Shown piece by piece: positions 51,548 through 58,707 of a DNA stretch of 64,000 nucleotides. Source of the stretch: an uncultured Clostridia bacterium (lineage in GTDB: Bacteria; Bacillota; Clostridia; Oscillospirales; Ruminococcaceae); the NCBI GenBank assembly GCA_947631115.1, contig CANRKB010000003.1:1-64000 (forward strand). The letters are read 5' to 3'. How positions within the stretch are numbered: the first letter of the stretch is position 1; each line of letters begins with the position of its first letter. The translations under genes and the position numbers were made by a program. The notes under the pieces are model-generated. The model was given only the letters and a program-made list of their open reading frames with translations, searched no databases and had not been told where the DNA came from.

Positions 51548-52390
51548 CTATTCATACGTCATGATCACCACATAGTCGGCATATTGTCCCTGGACGGGAT
51601 AATCGTGAGATTCGTAGAGTATACCGGGCTGGTCGGCGCGGTATTTGGGCGCTACGGCGGTTATAAGCACATAATTTCCTCTATGAAGTCTGTCGGAAAG
51701 CTCGCCGAGAAACTCGTTGTATACCTCCTTATCCTCGGGCGCAATGTATTCCATATCGAGATTAACTCCGTAATATCCCTTTCTGTCAAGCTCGTACATT
51801 ATAGAATCTATAAGCCTGCGCGTTGAAGAGCTGTCCGAAAGTATCTGCGAAAGCACTTCCGTAGAAAATGTTCCGTCATAAATATTCGTGACTACCATAA
51901 GCGGCATGACCGCGCTTCTCACGGCGCTGTAAATAAGTTCTTCATCGGGCGGCGAAATAAGCTCTCCGCTGGGCGTTACGGAATATGAAAACGGGCTTAA
52001 AAACGTAAGAAACGGCACCGCGCAATTAAGCGCTGTTTCGGTTATGTTGGAATAAGCGTATCCGTTTGTAACGGCGGGTCTTCTTATAACATTGCTTGAA
52101 ACGGGGATATTAACCGTTTCTCCTATTCTCAGAGCTATGGGATTTATATCGGGGTTTGCGTTTAAAAGTTCTTCAAGAGGTACGTTAAACTCCTGCGCTA
52201 TAGAATAAAGCGTCTGGTTTTCCTGTACTCTGTATCTCATTATATCCGACATAATAACAAGGCTTTGACCTACGGCAAGCCCGCTGTTAATGCGCAAATT
52301 GTTGTCCGCCGCTATCCTGCCCGCAGGAATGGCAAACATCTGCGCCAGACCGCTCAAAGTATCTCCGCTTTTTACAGTGTAAATATACAT
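51548..52390 (-). CDS. yaaH: 5' part of interrupted yaaH: LysM-LysM-GH18 cortex hydrolase
   Basis: The 280-aa piece starts MYIYTVKSGDTLSGLAQMF (LysM 1), has a second LysM (YRVQENQTLYSIAQEFNVP) and then the start of a GH18 TIM barrel with the catalytic acid in GVNLDMEY and VVIMTYE at the end. YaaH/SleL-type enzymes bind peptidoglycan through LysM and cut spore cortex. GGAGGTG precedes the ATG. The frame stops at TAG formed by element DNA. As it stands the barrel lacks its last three beta-strands, so the truncated protein should not be a normal hydrolase. Fusion across the element gives a full-length enzyme. The amidase gene lies 16 bases upstream. Confidence 0.9.
   Translation of the reverse strand: MYIYTVKSGDTLSGLAQMFAIPAGRIAADNNLRINSGLAVGQSLVIMSDIMRYRVQENQTLYSIAQEFNVPLEELLNANPDINPIALRIGETVNIPVSSNVIRRPAVTNGYAYSNITETALNCAVPFLTFLSPFSYSVTPSGELISPPDEELIYSAVRSAVMPLMVVTNIYDGTFSTEVLSQILSDSSSTRRLIDSIMYELDRKGYYGVNLDMEYIAPEDKEVYNEFLGELSDRLHRGNYVLITAVAPKYRADQPGILYESHDYPVQGQYADYVVIMTYE
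51550..51558. other. Attachment-core repeat, lipoprotein-side end
   Basis: This is the second copy of ATTCATACG; see the first copy at 47564-47572. Here the bases after the core on the minus strand create the TAG stop. Confidence 0.75.
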
Positions 52391-52406
52391 AAACAGCACC
52401 TCCAAA

Positions 52407-52922
52407 TTAGTTGTCAACGGAAATTTCTTTTCTTGCTCCTATTATGTGTATAGGGAAAATATCCGCATAATTATAAGTGGACAGTCTTCTGTTGCGCGAA
52501 TCGTCCGTATGCGCGCAGACAAAAATGTTCTGAGGTATTTTCGGATATAAGACCGACGACACAATTACCGTATGATAAAATCTTCCCTGAGAGTTTATAA
52601 GCTGTATTATATCGCCGCGCTGTATTTCGGACAGCGTGCTTTCTTCGCCGTAAACTCCCGTACCCCTGTTTGAAAGCAGAAATTCTCGGAGAAAGTTTAC
52701 TCCCGTCCAGGCGGGCGCTCTGTCGTCTGAGTTTATATAATACCAGCCGTTTTCCTGTGAATAATTCATCACCCCGCAGCCCGCATACAAACACTGTGAA
52801 ATATAATTTGTACAATCCCCGCCTATGTCCGAAAAATCATAAAACCGCGGGTTTCTCGCAAACGCCCAGTTCAGCGCATAGATTACCGCGGCTCGTCGGT
52901 CGTAAACCGTTTCTATAAGCAT
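52407..52922 (-). CDS. Amidase_6-type putative amidase
   Basis: The 171-aa protein belongs to the NlpC/P60-like putative amidase family (amidase domain). YDRRAAVIYALNWAFARNP and GGDCTNYISQCLYAG contain the probable catalytic Cys, and RGDIIQL and YHTVIVSS hold the following conserved residues. No signal peptide is present, as in other sporulation-related members. GAGGTG lies before the ATG at 52922, which I prefer to an earlier GTG. The GH18 gene follows 16 bases later, so both act on peptidoglycan from one transcript. Confidence 0.8.
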   Translation of the reverse strand: MLIETVYDRRAAVIYALNWAFARNPRFYDFSDIGGDCTNYISQCLYAGCGVMNYSQENGWYYINSDDRAPAWTGVNFLREFLLSNRGTGVYGEESTLSEIQRGDIIQLINSQGRFYHTVIVSSVLYPKIPQNIFVCAHTDDSRNRRLSTYNYADIFPIHIIGARKEISVDN

Positions 52923-52983
52923 AAAAATCACCTCTTACCCCAAACTATGCAGGAGGAAGGAGAAAGGTGACTGTGAAACTGCG

Positions 52984-53015
52984 AGGGGGAAAACTTTTGA
53001 AAAAGTTTTCCCCTT
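52984..53015. repeat. Palindromic repeat with poly-A/T arms
   Basis: GGGGAAAACTTTT pairs with AAAAGTTTTCCCC nearly without loop, and the tail TTGACCCCTTTTAAAAACT mirrors the tail after the palindrome at 37453. It lies between the amidase gene and a hypothetical gene. The rest of 52923-53156 has no ORF with a start signal. Confidence 0.55.
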
Positions 53016-53156
53016 GACCCCTTTTAAAAACTTTTATTTAACTTGCTGTAAAGGAAAACATTCCCGCTTTCCGACAGAGCCGCAAGACGCGGTATAAGAG
53101 CAATTGTCAATTAAAATAGCTAACGGCGGAAATAGTTTGCAATAAAAAGTAATGTT

Positions 53157-53975
53157 TTACTTATTCATCGGGAACTTGTCCTCATTTATCCATGCCCATT
53201 GAACATTTTGGCGCTTGCCCGGCTTTCTGCCCTTTTCGAGGAAGTAGGAAAGCGCTGTCATATATTGCTCAACGTCCGTACAGACCATGTACGCGGGATA
53301 TTCTCCCTCAAAGAATTTTACGGGCTTTCGCGCCTTTGTGCCGTTTCGCCAGCTTGCATAGCCGCCTTCCTGCGAGGTGTGTGCATCATAGCTTATACGA
53401 CAGCATCCCTCTCCGAAATTGAACCACATCTCTTCGCCGTTGGTGTGTTGAATGGTAAGGACGTTCAGAGTACCGTTTAAGAACACCTCTCGGAAATGCA
53501 AAAGTAGTTCTTTAACGCCGTCAGCCGAGAAATCATACATCTCGCGCTTTACGCCGCCATCGCGCGCTTTTTCCGTTACCCATATTGGTTCTTCGGGGAG
53601 CGCTTTTACTGCCGTAAATTTGCTTGTGTCAATGTGGAGCTTGCGTTTCGGAGTAACTTCAAAAAAGTAAATAAACAGGTTCGGGTATTTTTCCGACAGG
53701 AAATCGCTCTCGCCGTCGCTTTGCATATTGTAAAGCGAAATCACCTCTTTTTTGCATTTCAGAGCGTTTTCTTTCGGTATATCCCAGCACATGAGGTCTT
53801 TTTTGCACCCGTATATCTCCTCTTTCGTAAAGCCGTGAGCTGAAAGGCTTTGTACAACATTTGCCGTCACTCCCGCATACCACTTCATTTCTCCGTCAAA
53901 ATACCTTCCGTATTTTATCTGTCCAAGTATCGTTTCAACAGTGTTTTCGCTGTAATTTCCGCGTCGCCAGATCAT
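53157..53975 (-). CDS. Hypothetical protein, 272 aa
   Basis: The frame starts MIWRRGNYSENTVETILGQI and ends NEDKFPMNK. It is soluble, rich in aromatic residues and Lys, with EVTPKRKLHIDTSKF and LTIQHTNGEEMWFNFGEG in the middle. I see no signal peptide, membrane helix or known catalytic motif. It is not in a tight operon: the nearest genes are 234 and 174 bases away. Upstream are small stems (CGCTTTAATGAGCG and AAATGTC/GACATTT). The codon pattern fits its neighbours. I recognise no family. Confidence 0.65.
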   Translation of the reverse strand: MIWRRGNYSENTVETILGQIKYGRYFDGEMKWYAGVTANVVQSLSAHGFTKEEIYGCKKDLMCWDIPKENALKCKKEVISLYNMQSDGESDFLSEKYPNLFIYFFEVTPKRKLHIDTSKFTAVKALPEEPIWVTEKARDGGVKREMYDFSADGVKELLLHFREVFLNGTLNVLTIQHTNGEEMWFNFGEGCCRISYDAHTSQEGGYASWRNGTKARKPVKFFEGEYPAYMVCTDVEQYMTALSYFLEKGRKPGKRQNVQWAWINEDKFPMNK

Positions 53976-54092
53976 TTTAATCCCTCGCTTTAATGAGCGA
54001 AATGTCTTAACTCCGACATTTCCGAGTTCAAATTTTTTTCACATAATTACATTATCCGCTTGAATTAAATTTTATCGAGCGAAAAACGTGAT

Positions 54093-54120
54093 TTGGGGAA
54101 AAACAAAAGTTTTCCCCCAA
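54093..54120. repeat. Hairpin downstream of fsa, similar to the dispersed palindromes
   Basis: TTGGGGAAAAAC pairs with GTTTTCCCCCAA with one mismatch over an AAAA loop. It can end fsa transcription, although no strong U-tract follows on that strand. It resembles the repeats at 37453 and 52984. Confidence 0.45.
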
Positions 54121-54149
54121 AAACCAAAAGTTTCACTCTTAAAGAGAAT

Positions 54150-54797
54150 TTACTTCGCCGTAAACCCTTCCCAGTCTTTCAAAAAGCGCTCAATGCCATT
54201 GTCGGTGAGAGGGTGTTTAAGCATTTGCAGAAGTACTTTCATGGGAACAGTCGCAATATCGCAGCCCATTCGAGCCGCTTGTGTAACGTGAATGGGATTG
54301 CGGATAGAAGCCGCGATTATCTCGGTTTCAATTCCGCAGGCGTTGAAAATATCAACAATCTCTTCTATAAGGCTCATGCCCTCCATGCCGATGTCGTCAA
54401 GCCTGCCCAAAAACGGACTTACGAAAGTTGCGCCCGCTCTTGCCGCAAGAAGCGCCTGCGCCGCAGAAAATACCAGCGTTACGTTGGTCTTAATGCCGAG
54501 GGCGGTGAGCTGTTTGCAGGCCTTAAGTCCCTCCTCGCACATCGGGAGCTTTATAACGATATTCTTGTTTATCGCCGCAAGAGGCTTTGCTTCTTCGACC
54601 ATTTTGTCGGCTTCGAGTGAAATGACTTCCGCTGAAATAGGTCCGTCAACAATTGACGCTATCTCAGTCACGACTTCTTTGAAATCCCTGCCCTCTTTTG
54701 CGATTAGAGAGGGGTTTGTGGTGACGCCGCAGATAATTCCCATATCGTTTGCGCGTCTAATTTCATCAACATTAGCGGTATCAATAAATAACTTCAT
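54150..54797 (-). CDS. fsa: Transaldolase-like fructose-6-phosphate aldolase
   Basis: This 215-aa small transaldolase-family enzyme begins [20 protein letters not shown]. The Schiff-base lysine lies in [15 protein letters not shown], with [11 protein letters not shown] and [11 protein letters not shown] further on. This short form either cleaves fructose-6-phosphate to dihydroxyacetone and glyceraldehyde-3-phosphate or acts as a transaldolase; sequence alone does not decide. It is third after ilvA and ridA. Confidence 0.9.
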   Translation of the reverse strand: MKLFIDTANVDEIRRANDMGIICGVTTNPSLIAKEGRDFKEVVTEIASIVDGPISAEVISLEADKMVEEAKPLAAINKNIVIKLPMCEEGLKACKQLTALGIKTNVTLVFSAAQALLAARAGATFVSPFLGRLDDIGMEGMSLIEEIVDIFNACGIETEIIAASIRNPIHVTQAARMGCDIATVPMKVLLQMLKHPLTDNGIERFLKDWEGFTAK

Positions 54798-54817
54798 AAA
54801 TTTTCTCCTGTCATTTT

Positions 54818-55189
54818 TTAAACTTCGGCTATAACTTCAACTTCGCAGAGTGCGCCTTTCGGTATCTGCAAGCCGCCAACGCACGAGCGTGCGGGCTTTT
54901 CGGTGAAATATTCTGCGTAAACGGCATTGAATGCCGCAAAGTCGTTTATGTCCTTCAAGTAGCAGTTTGTCTTTACGACCTTTTCGAGCGATGAGCCTGC
55001 CGCAGTGAGAACAGCCTTCAGGTTCTCGCAAACCTGCTTTGCCTGCGATTCAATACCGCCCTCAACAAGGTTTCCCGTCTTTGGGTCAATGGGAATCTGC
55101 CCCGAAGTGTAAACAAGGTTGCCCGTGACCTTAGCCTGAACATAAGGCCCGATTGCCGCAGGGGCGTTTTCGGTGTGAATGGTTTTCAT
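54818..55189 (-). CDS. ridA: RidA-family enamine/imine deaminase
   Basis: RidA hydrolyses reactive 2-aminoacrylate and related enamine/imine intermediates before they damage PLP enzymes. The 123-aa trimeric protein shows [20 protein letters not shown], the catalytic Arg in [21 protein letters not shown] and the ending EVIAEV. AAGGAGG precedes the ATG. It directly follows ilvA, whose threonine and serine dehydration generates its substrate, so the operon is functionally coherent. Confidence 0.95.
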   Translation of the reverse strand: MKTIHTENAPAAIGPYVQAKVTGNLVYTSGQIPIDPKTGNLVEGGIESQAKQVCENLKAVLTAAGSSLEKVVKTNCYLKDINDFAAFNAVYAEYFTEKPARSCVGGLQIPKGALCEVEVIAEV

Positions 55190-55229
55190 ATAAGTCCTCC
55201 TTAAATTAGTTTTATATAAATTTCAGCCT

Positions 55230-56435
55230 TTACTTTATGTAATCCACCAGCTTATAGCCCGCATTGATAAGCGCGTTTCTTATCTCCTCGTAATGCTCGG
55301 AGTTGCGCGTTTCAAGCTGAATACGCAGAAAACAGCCGTTGATGTCGGGATTTTCGTCAGCGCGCTCGTGACGTACAGCCGTAACGTTTCCGCCATGCTC
55401 GGCGATTATTTCGGAAACTCCGAGGAGCTGTCCGGGCTTGTCCACAAGCTCAATATTAAGCGTACCAGAGCGTCCGCTCTTTACAAGACCTCTGCGGATA
55501 ACGCGGTTTAATATTGTAACGTCTATATTACCGCCCGAAACCACGCAGACGACTTTCTTGCCCTTAACGGGAACTTTATTGAACATAACCGCCGCCACTG
55601 AAACAGCTCCCGCGCCCTCGGCGATAAGTTTCTGCTGCTCGATAAGCGCCAAAATCGCTCCCGAAATTTCGTCCTCGGTGACTGTCACTATTTCGTCAAC
55701 ATACTTTTGACATAGGTCAAAAGTGTTCTTTCCCGGCTCTTTTACGGCGATTCCGTCCGCAAGCGTCGCAACGCTGTCGAGGCGCTCGATCTTCTTGTCG
55801 TTAATTGAATTAAACATTGAGGGCGCGCCTGCCGCCTGAACTCCGTAAACTTTAATCTTCGGGTTCAACTGTTTAATTGCAAACGCAACTCCCGAAATAA
55901 GACCGCCGCCGCCGATAGGAACAACTACCGCGTCAACGTCCGGCATATCGTCGAGTATTTCAAGACCTATAGTACCCTGCCCCGCTATAACGTTCTCATC
56001 ATCAAACGGGTGAATGAAAGTATAACCCTTTTCATCGCGCAGGTTCAGCGCCTTGTTGTAAGCGTCGTCGTAAACTCCCGGAACAAGGCAGACCTCCGCG
56101 CCGTAGCCTTTTGTAGCCTCGACCTTTGAAATAGGCGCGCCGTCGGGCAGGCAGATGAGCGATTTAATTCCCGCCTTAGTAGCCGCCAACGCAACGCCCT
56201 GCGCATGGTTGCCCGCAGAACAAGCTATAACGCCCTTTGCGCGTTCTTCGGGGGTGAGCTGAGAAATTTTGTAATAAGCTCCGCGAACCTTAAACGAACC
56301 CGTAACCTGAAGATTTTCGGGCTTTAAATAAACCTCTGCTTCGGGGTTTATTTTCGGGGAATTTATAAGGTCGGTGTGGCGGATAACTTCCTTTAAGACG
56401 TGGGAAGCCTTGTATATGCTGTCAAGTGTGAGCAT
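55230..56435 (-). CDS. ilvA: Threonine ammonia-lyase
   Basis: This PLP enzyme of 401 aa converts threonine to 2-oxobutanoate and ammonia. The PLP lysine is in GSFKVRGAYYKI, followed by CSAGNHAQGVALAA, the glycine loop VVPIGGGGLISG and a C-terminal ACT-like domain (LNIELVDKPGQLLGVSEI). It is close to the short catabolic/TdcB-like form with one ACT domain. AGGAGAGG lies before the ATG at 56435; an earlier ATG at 56471 has no site. A perfect promoter lies upstream, and ridA and fsa follow. Confidence 0.95.
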   Translation of the reverse strand: MLTLDSIYKASHVLKEVIRHTDLINSPKINPEAEVYLKPENLQVTGSFKVRGAYYKISQLTPEERAKGVIACSAGNHAQGVALAATKAGIKSLICLPDGAPISKVEATKGYGAEVCLVPGVYDDAYNKALNLRDEKGYTFIHPFDDENVIAGQGTIGLEILDDMPDVDAVVVPIGGGGLISGVAFAIKQLNPKIKVYGVQAAGAPSMFNSINDKKIERLDSVATLADGIAVKEPGKNTFDLCQKYVDEIVTVTEDEISGAILALIEQQKLIAEGAGAVSVAAVMFNKVPVKGKKVVCVVSGGNIDVTILNRVIRRGLVKSGRSGTLNIELVDKPGQLLGVSEIIAEHGGNVTAVRHERADENPDINGCFLRIQLETRNSEHYEEIRNALINAGYKLVDYIK

Positions 56436-56476
56436 TTTTTCAATTCCTCTCCTAAAATAATTTATTACCAAATTTC

Positions 56477-56505
56477 ATTATACAACGATTGTTTGATTTT
56501 GTCAA
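56477..56505 (-). promoter_or_regulatory. Promoter of ilvA-ridA-fsa
   Basis: On the minus strand, perfect TTGACA (56500-56505) and TATAAT (56477-56482) are 17 bases apart, just after the CPBP terminator. Confidence 0.8.
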
Positions 56506-56515
56506 GCACTAAAAA

Positions 56516-56544
56516 ATATCCGCTGTCATTAAAACAGCGGATAT
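56516..56544 (-). terminator. Terminator of the mreB-CPBP operon
   Basis: ATATCCGCTGT pairs perfectly with ACAGCGGATAT over a 7-base loop, followed on the minus strand by TTTTTT. It lies 17 bases after the CPBP stop. An opposite T-run is also present. Confidence 0.8.
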
Positions 56545-56561
56545 AAAACTTTTTTTATTTC

Positions 56562-57557
56562 TTACGCTTTGTTGCTTTTATTTTCTTTGAGCTTTATCGA
56601 CGCAAACAACGCCGCTATGCACAAAACTACGACTATCGTTGTGGCAATGCTGCCTTCAAGTCCGAACGCTCCTCCACTTATAAACGAGCTTGCGTCAGTC
56701 TGGTTAGCGGAAAAGACAGAAGGCACCTCACCCATTCCGCTGACAGAAAGTCCGTAAAAATTGCCCTGGGTGAAATTCCAGACGGAATGGAACGCTCCCG
56801 CTATCCAGATGTTGTTGAAACGGATCATTAAAAGCGCCGAGAACACTCCGTACAGAAAAAGGTTTATAAACGCAAGTATCGAAATTCCGGGATTTGAGAG
56901 ATGCAAGACCGCAAACACAAGCGAACTTACTAAAACTCCCACCGTCAGCGAATATCTTCTGCTTATGCTCGACATCAGATACCCGCGGCAGAAAACCTCC
57001 TCGCCCATTCCTTGAATAAGATAACCGAAGAAAAACAAAACGACTATACCTATCTTTGAAGCGCTGTTCATATCCGGCGAAACACCGTTAAGCTCTGTTC
57101 CGCCCATAAGCATGGATAGGAAAAATATCGCCGAAAAAACAGCCAACCCGCAGACTAAGCCTATAAGATACTGCGGCACGGCGCCCTTTTTCACAAAACC
57201 CATTGAGCTTGCTTTGCGCTTTTCAAACATCTTACAGTAAACTATAGGGCAAATTATCAGGAATACGTTTGAATACAGCATCGGTACAAGCACCCACAAC
57301 GACGACGTCATTGCTTTCATTACCGCGTTGTACATTTCGATAATGTCTTCGGGCGGGTTTATAAACAAGTCTCTAAGCGCAGGGTCATTAAAAAACCCGA
57401 ACACTATACCCACGCTCTGGATTATCCCCATAAGCGTTTGAGCCGCAACAAAAACAACTATCGCTATACCCACCTCTGCGAAAATATTACGACTCTTTTC
57501 GCCGAGGTCTTTCATATAAGACGGTTTTTGAATTAACACTTTACGTTCTCCGTTCAT
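56562..57557 (-). CDS. CPBP-family intramembrane metalloprotease
   Basis: The 331-aa protein has eight or so membrane segments. Its catalytic residues are GEEVFCRGYL (EExxxR), FAVLHLSNPG and GAFHSVWNFTQGNF. CPBP proteins (type II CAAX-prenyl endopeptidase and bacteriocin-processing or self-immunity homologues) cleave membrane peptides; no bacteriocin gene is adjacent. The start overlaps the mreB stop as TAATG, so the two genes are translationally coupled. Confidence 0.88.
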   Translation of the reverse strand: MNGERKVLIQKPSYMKDLGEKSRNIFAEVGIAIVVFVAAQTLMGIIQSVGIVFGFFNDPALRDLFINPPEDIIEMYNAVMKAMTSSLWVLVPMLYSNVFLIICPIVYCKMFEKRKASSMGFVKKGAVPQYLIGLVCGLAVFSAIFFLSMLMGGTELNGVSPDMNSASKIGIVVLFFFGYLIQGMGEEVFCRGYLMSSISRRYSLTVGVLVSSLVFAVLHLSNPGISILAFINLFLYGVFSALLMIRFNNIWIAGAFHSVWNFTQGNFYGLSVSGMGEVPSVFSANQTDASSFISGGAFGLEGSIATTIVVVLCIAALFASIKLKENKSNKA

Positions 57558-58573
57558 TACTTAAAGCTGTAAAGCTGTACCTGTTCAAAACCGTCAAGAA
57601 GTTCGTTCGACATTGTAAACGCAATATCAACGCCGCGAGCCACACATTCTATCGGATTTTCCGCGACAAAGCACGGCGCGCCGACATTCTCGCTTATAAG
57701 CTCGGGAAGTCCTCCTAAAAGCGCTCCTCCGCCTGTCAGCAATATCCCGTTTGAAAGTATATCTCCGACAAGCTCGGGCGGCGTGCTTTCAAGGACAAGC
57801 TTTACCTGCTCGACAATTTCCATTGAGTTTTCATGGAGCGCCTCGTAGATGTCCGTATCCGTTATCTCAACGCTTTCAGGAAGCCCTTTCAAAAGGTGTC
57901 TTCCGCGTATCGTCATTTTCTTTGTGCCGGTGGGATTATAAACATTCGCAAGCTCGAACTTTACCTTTTCGGCGGTTTTCTCGCCTATGAGCATTTTATA
58001 TTTCTGCGTAATATGACGTACTATCGCCGCGTCAAATTTATTTCCCGCCATTTTCACCGAGCGCGACTGAACGATACCGTTAAAAGAAACTATAGCAACG
58101 TCCGACGTTCCGCCGCCTATATCGACGACCATTGTGCCGTTCGGCTTTGATATGTCAACGCCCGCTCCTATAAGCGCCGCAATAGGTTCTTCTATCAAGA
58201 ACACCTTTCTTGCACCCGCGGAAAGCGCCGCCTCAACGACCGCCCTGCGCTCTACATCGGTAACCGAACTCGGAACGCACAAAACGATCCTCGGCTTTAC
58301 CATAAAGCCGCCGTTTACCATATTTATAAACTCTTTGATCATAGCCTGCGTCATGTCGTTGTCGGAAATAACGCCGTCTTTGAGAGGTCTTACCGCAACG
58401 ATATATTCGGGCGTTCTGCCTATCATTTTATACGCTTCTTTGCCGACAGCCACGACCGCTTTCTTTTTGCGATCGTATGCAACGACCGATGGTTCGTTCA
58501 GAACGATTCCCTTTCCCGCGATAGTTATGATTATATTAGCCGTACCGAGGTCTATTCCTATATCAAGTGACAT
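57557..58573 (-). CDS. mreB: MreB/Mbl-family actin-like rod-shape protein
   Basis: The 338-aa actin-like ATPase has phosphate-1 GIDLGTANIIIT (residues 6-17), phosphate-2 VVDIGGGTSDVAI and adenosine-loop LTGGGALLGGL. It forms membrane-bound filaments that direct lateral cell-wall synthesis. Which paralogue it is (MreB, Mbl or MreBH) cannot be told, as mreC and mreD are not present. It is coupled to the CPBP gene. Confidence 0.9.
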   Translation of the reverse strand: MSLDIGIDLGTANIIITIAGKGIVLNEPSVVAYDRKKKAVVAVGKEAYKMIGRTPEYIVAVRPLKDGVISDNDMTQAMIKEFINMVNGGFMVKPRIVLCVPSSVTDVERRAVVEAALSAGARKVFLIEEPIAALIGAGVDISKPNGTMVVDIGGGTSDVAIVSFNGIVQSRSVKMAGNKFDAAIVRHITQKYKMLIGEKTAEKVKFELANVYNPTGTKKMTIRGRHLLKGLPESVEITDTDIYEALHENSMEIVEQVKLVLESTPPELVGDILSNGILLTGGGALLGGLPELISENVGAPCFVAENPIECVARGVDIAFTMSNELLDGFEQVQLYSFK

Positions 58574-58651
58574 TTTTCATTCTCCCAACTTTTGTCTTTA
58601 TTATACTCCGTTTTACTTTCCTCATTCGTCCGTTCTTTAAAACAGATAAAT

Positions 58652-58688
58652 CCGCTCCGCAGGCGCTTTCTGTTTCGCTGCGGAGCGG
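58652..58688 (-). terminator. Terminator downstream of the GGDEF gene
   Basis: CCGCTCCGCAG pairs perfectly with CTGCGGAGCGG over a 15-base loop, 20 bases after the diguanylate cyclase stop. The T-rich stretch that follows on the minus strand is weak. Confidence 0.65.
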
Positions 58689-58707
58689 CGCATTATACTT
58701 TTGCCGA

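Larger units (their letters stand above)
47573..51558. mobile_element. Serine-recombinase element interrupting yaaH
   Basis: The 3,986-bp segment has a recombinase gene at one end, two lipoprotein genes, one small gene on the opposite strand and no tail, head, replication or conjugation genes. Deleting it between the two ATTCATACG copies rejoins MTYE with WGYTYS and restores a 423-codon LysM-LysM-GH18 gene, close to the 427 aa of B. subtilis YaaH. It is therefore an intact, probably reversible insertion rather than decay. Elements with this layout interrupt sigK, spsM, spoVFB and other sporulation genes and leave the mother-cell genome at the right time. Confidence 0.85.

Noticed and set aside
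47573..51558. Prophage or conjugative element
   Set aside because: There are no structural, replication, lysis or mating genes; only a recombinase, two lipoproteins and one small gene.
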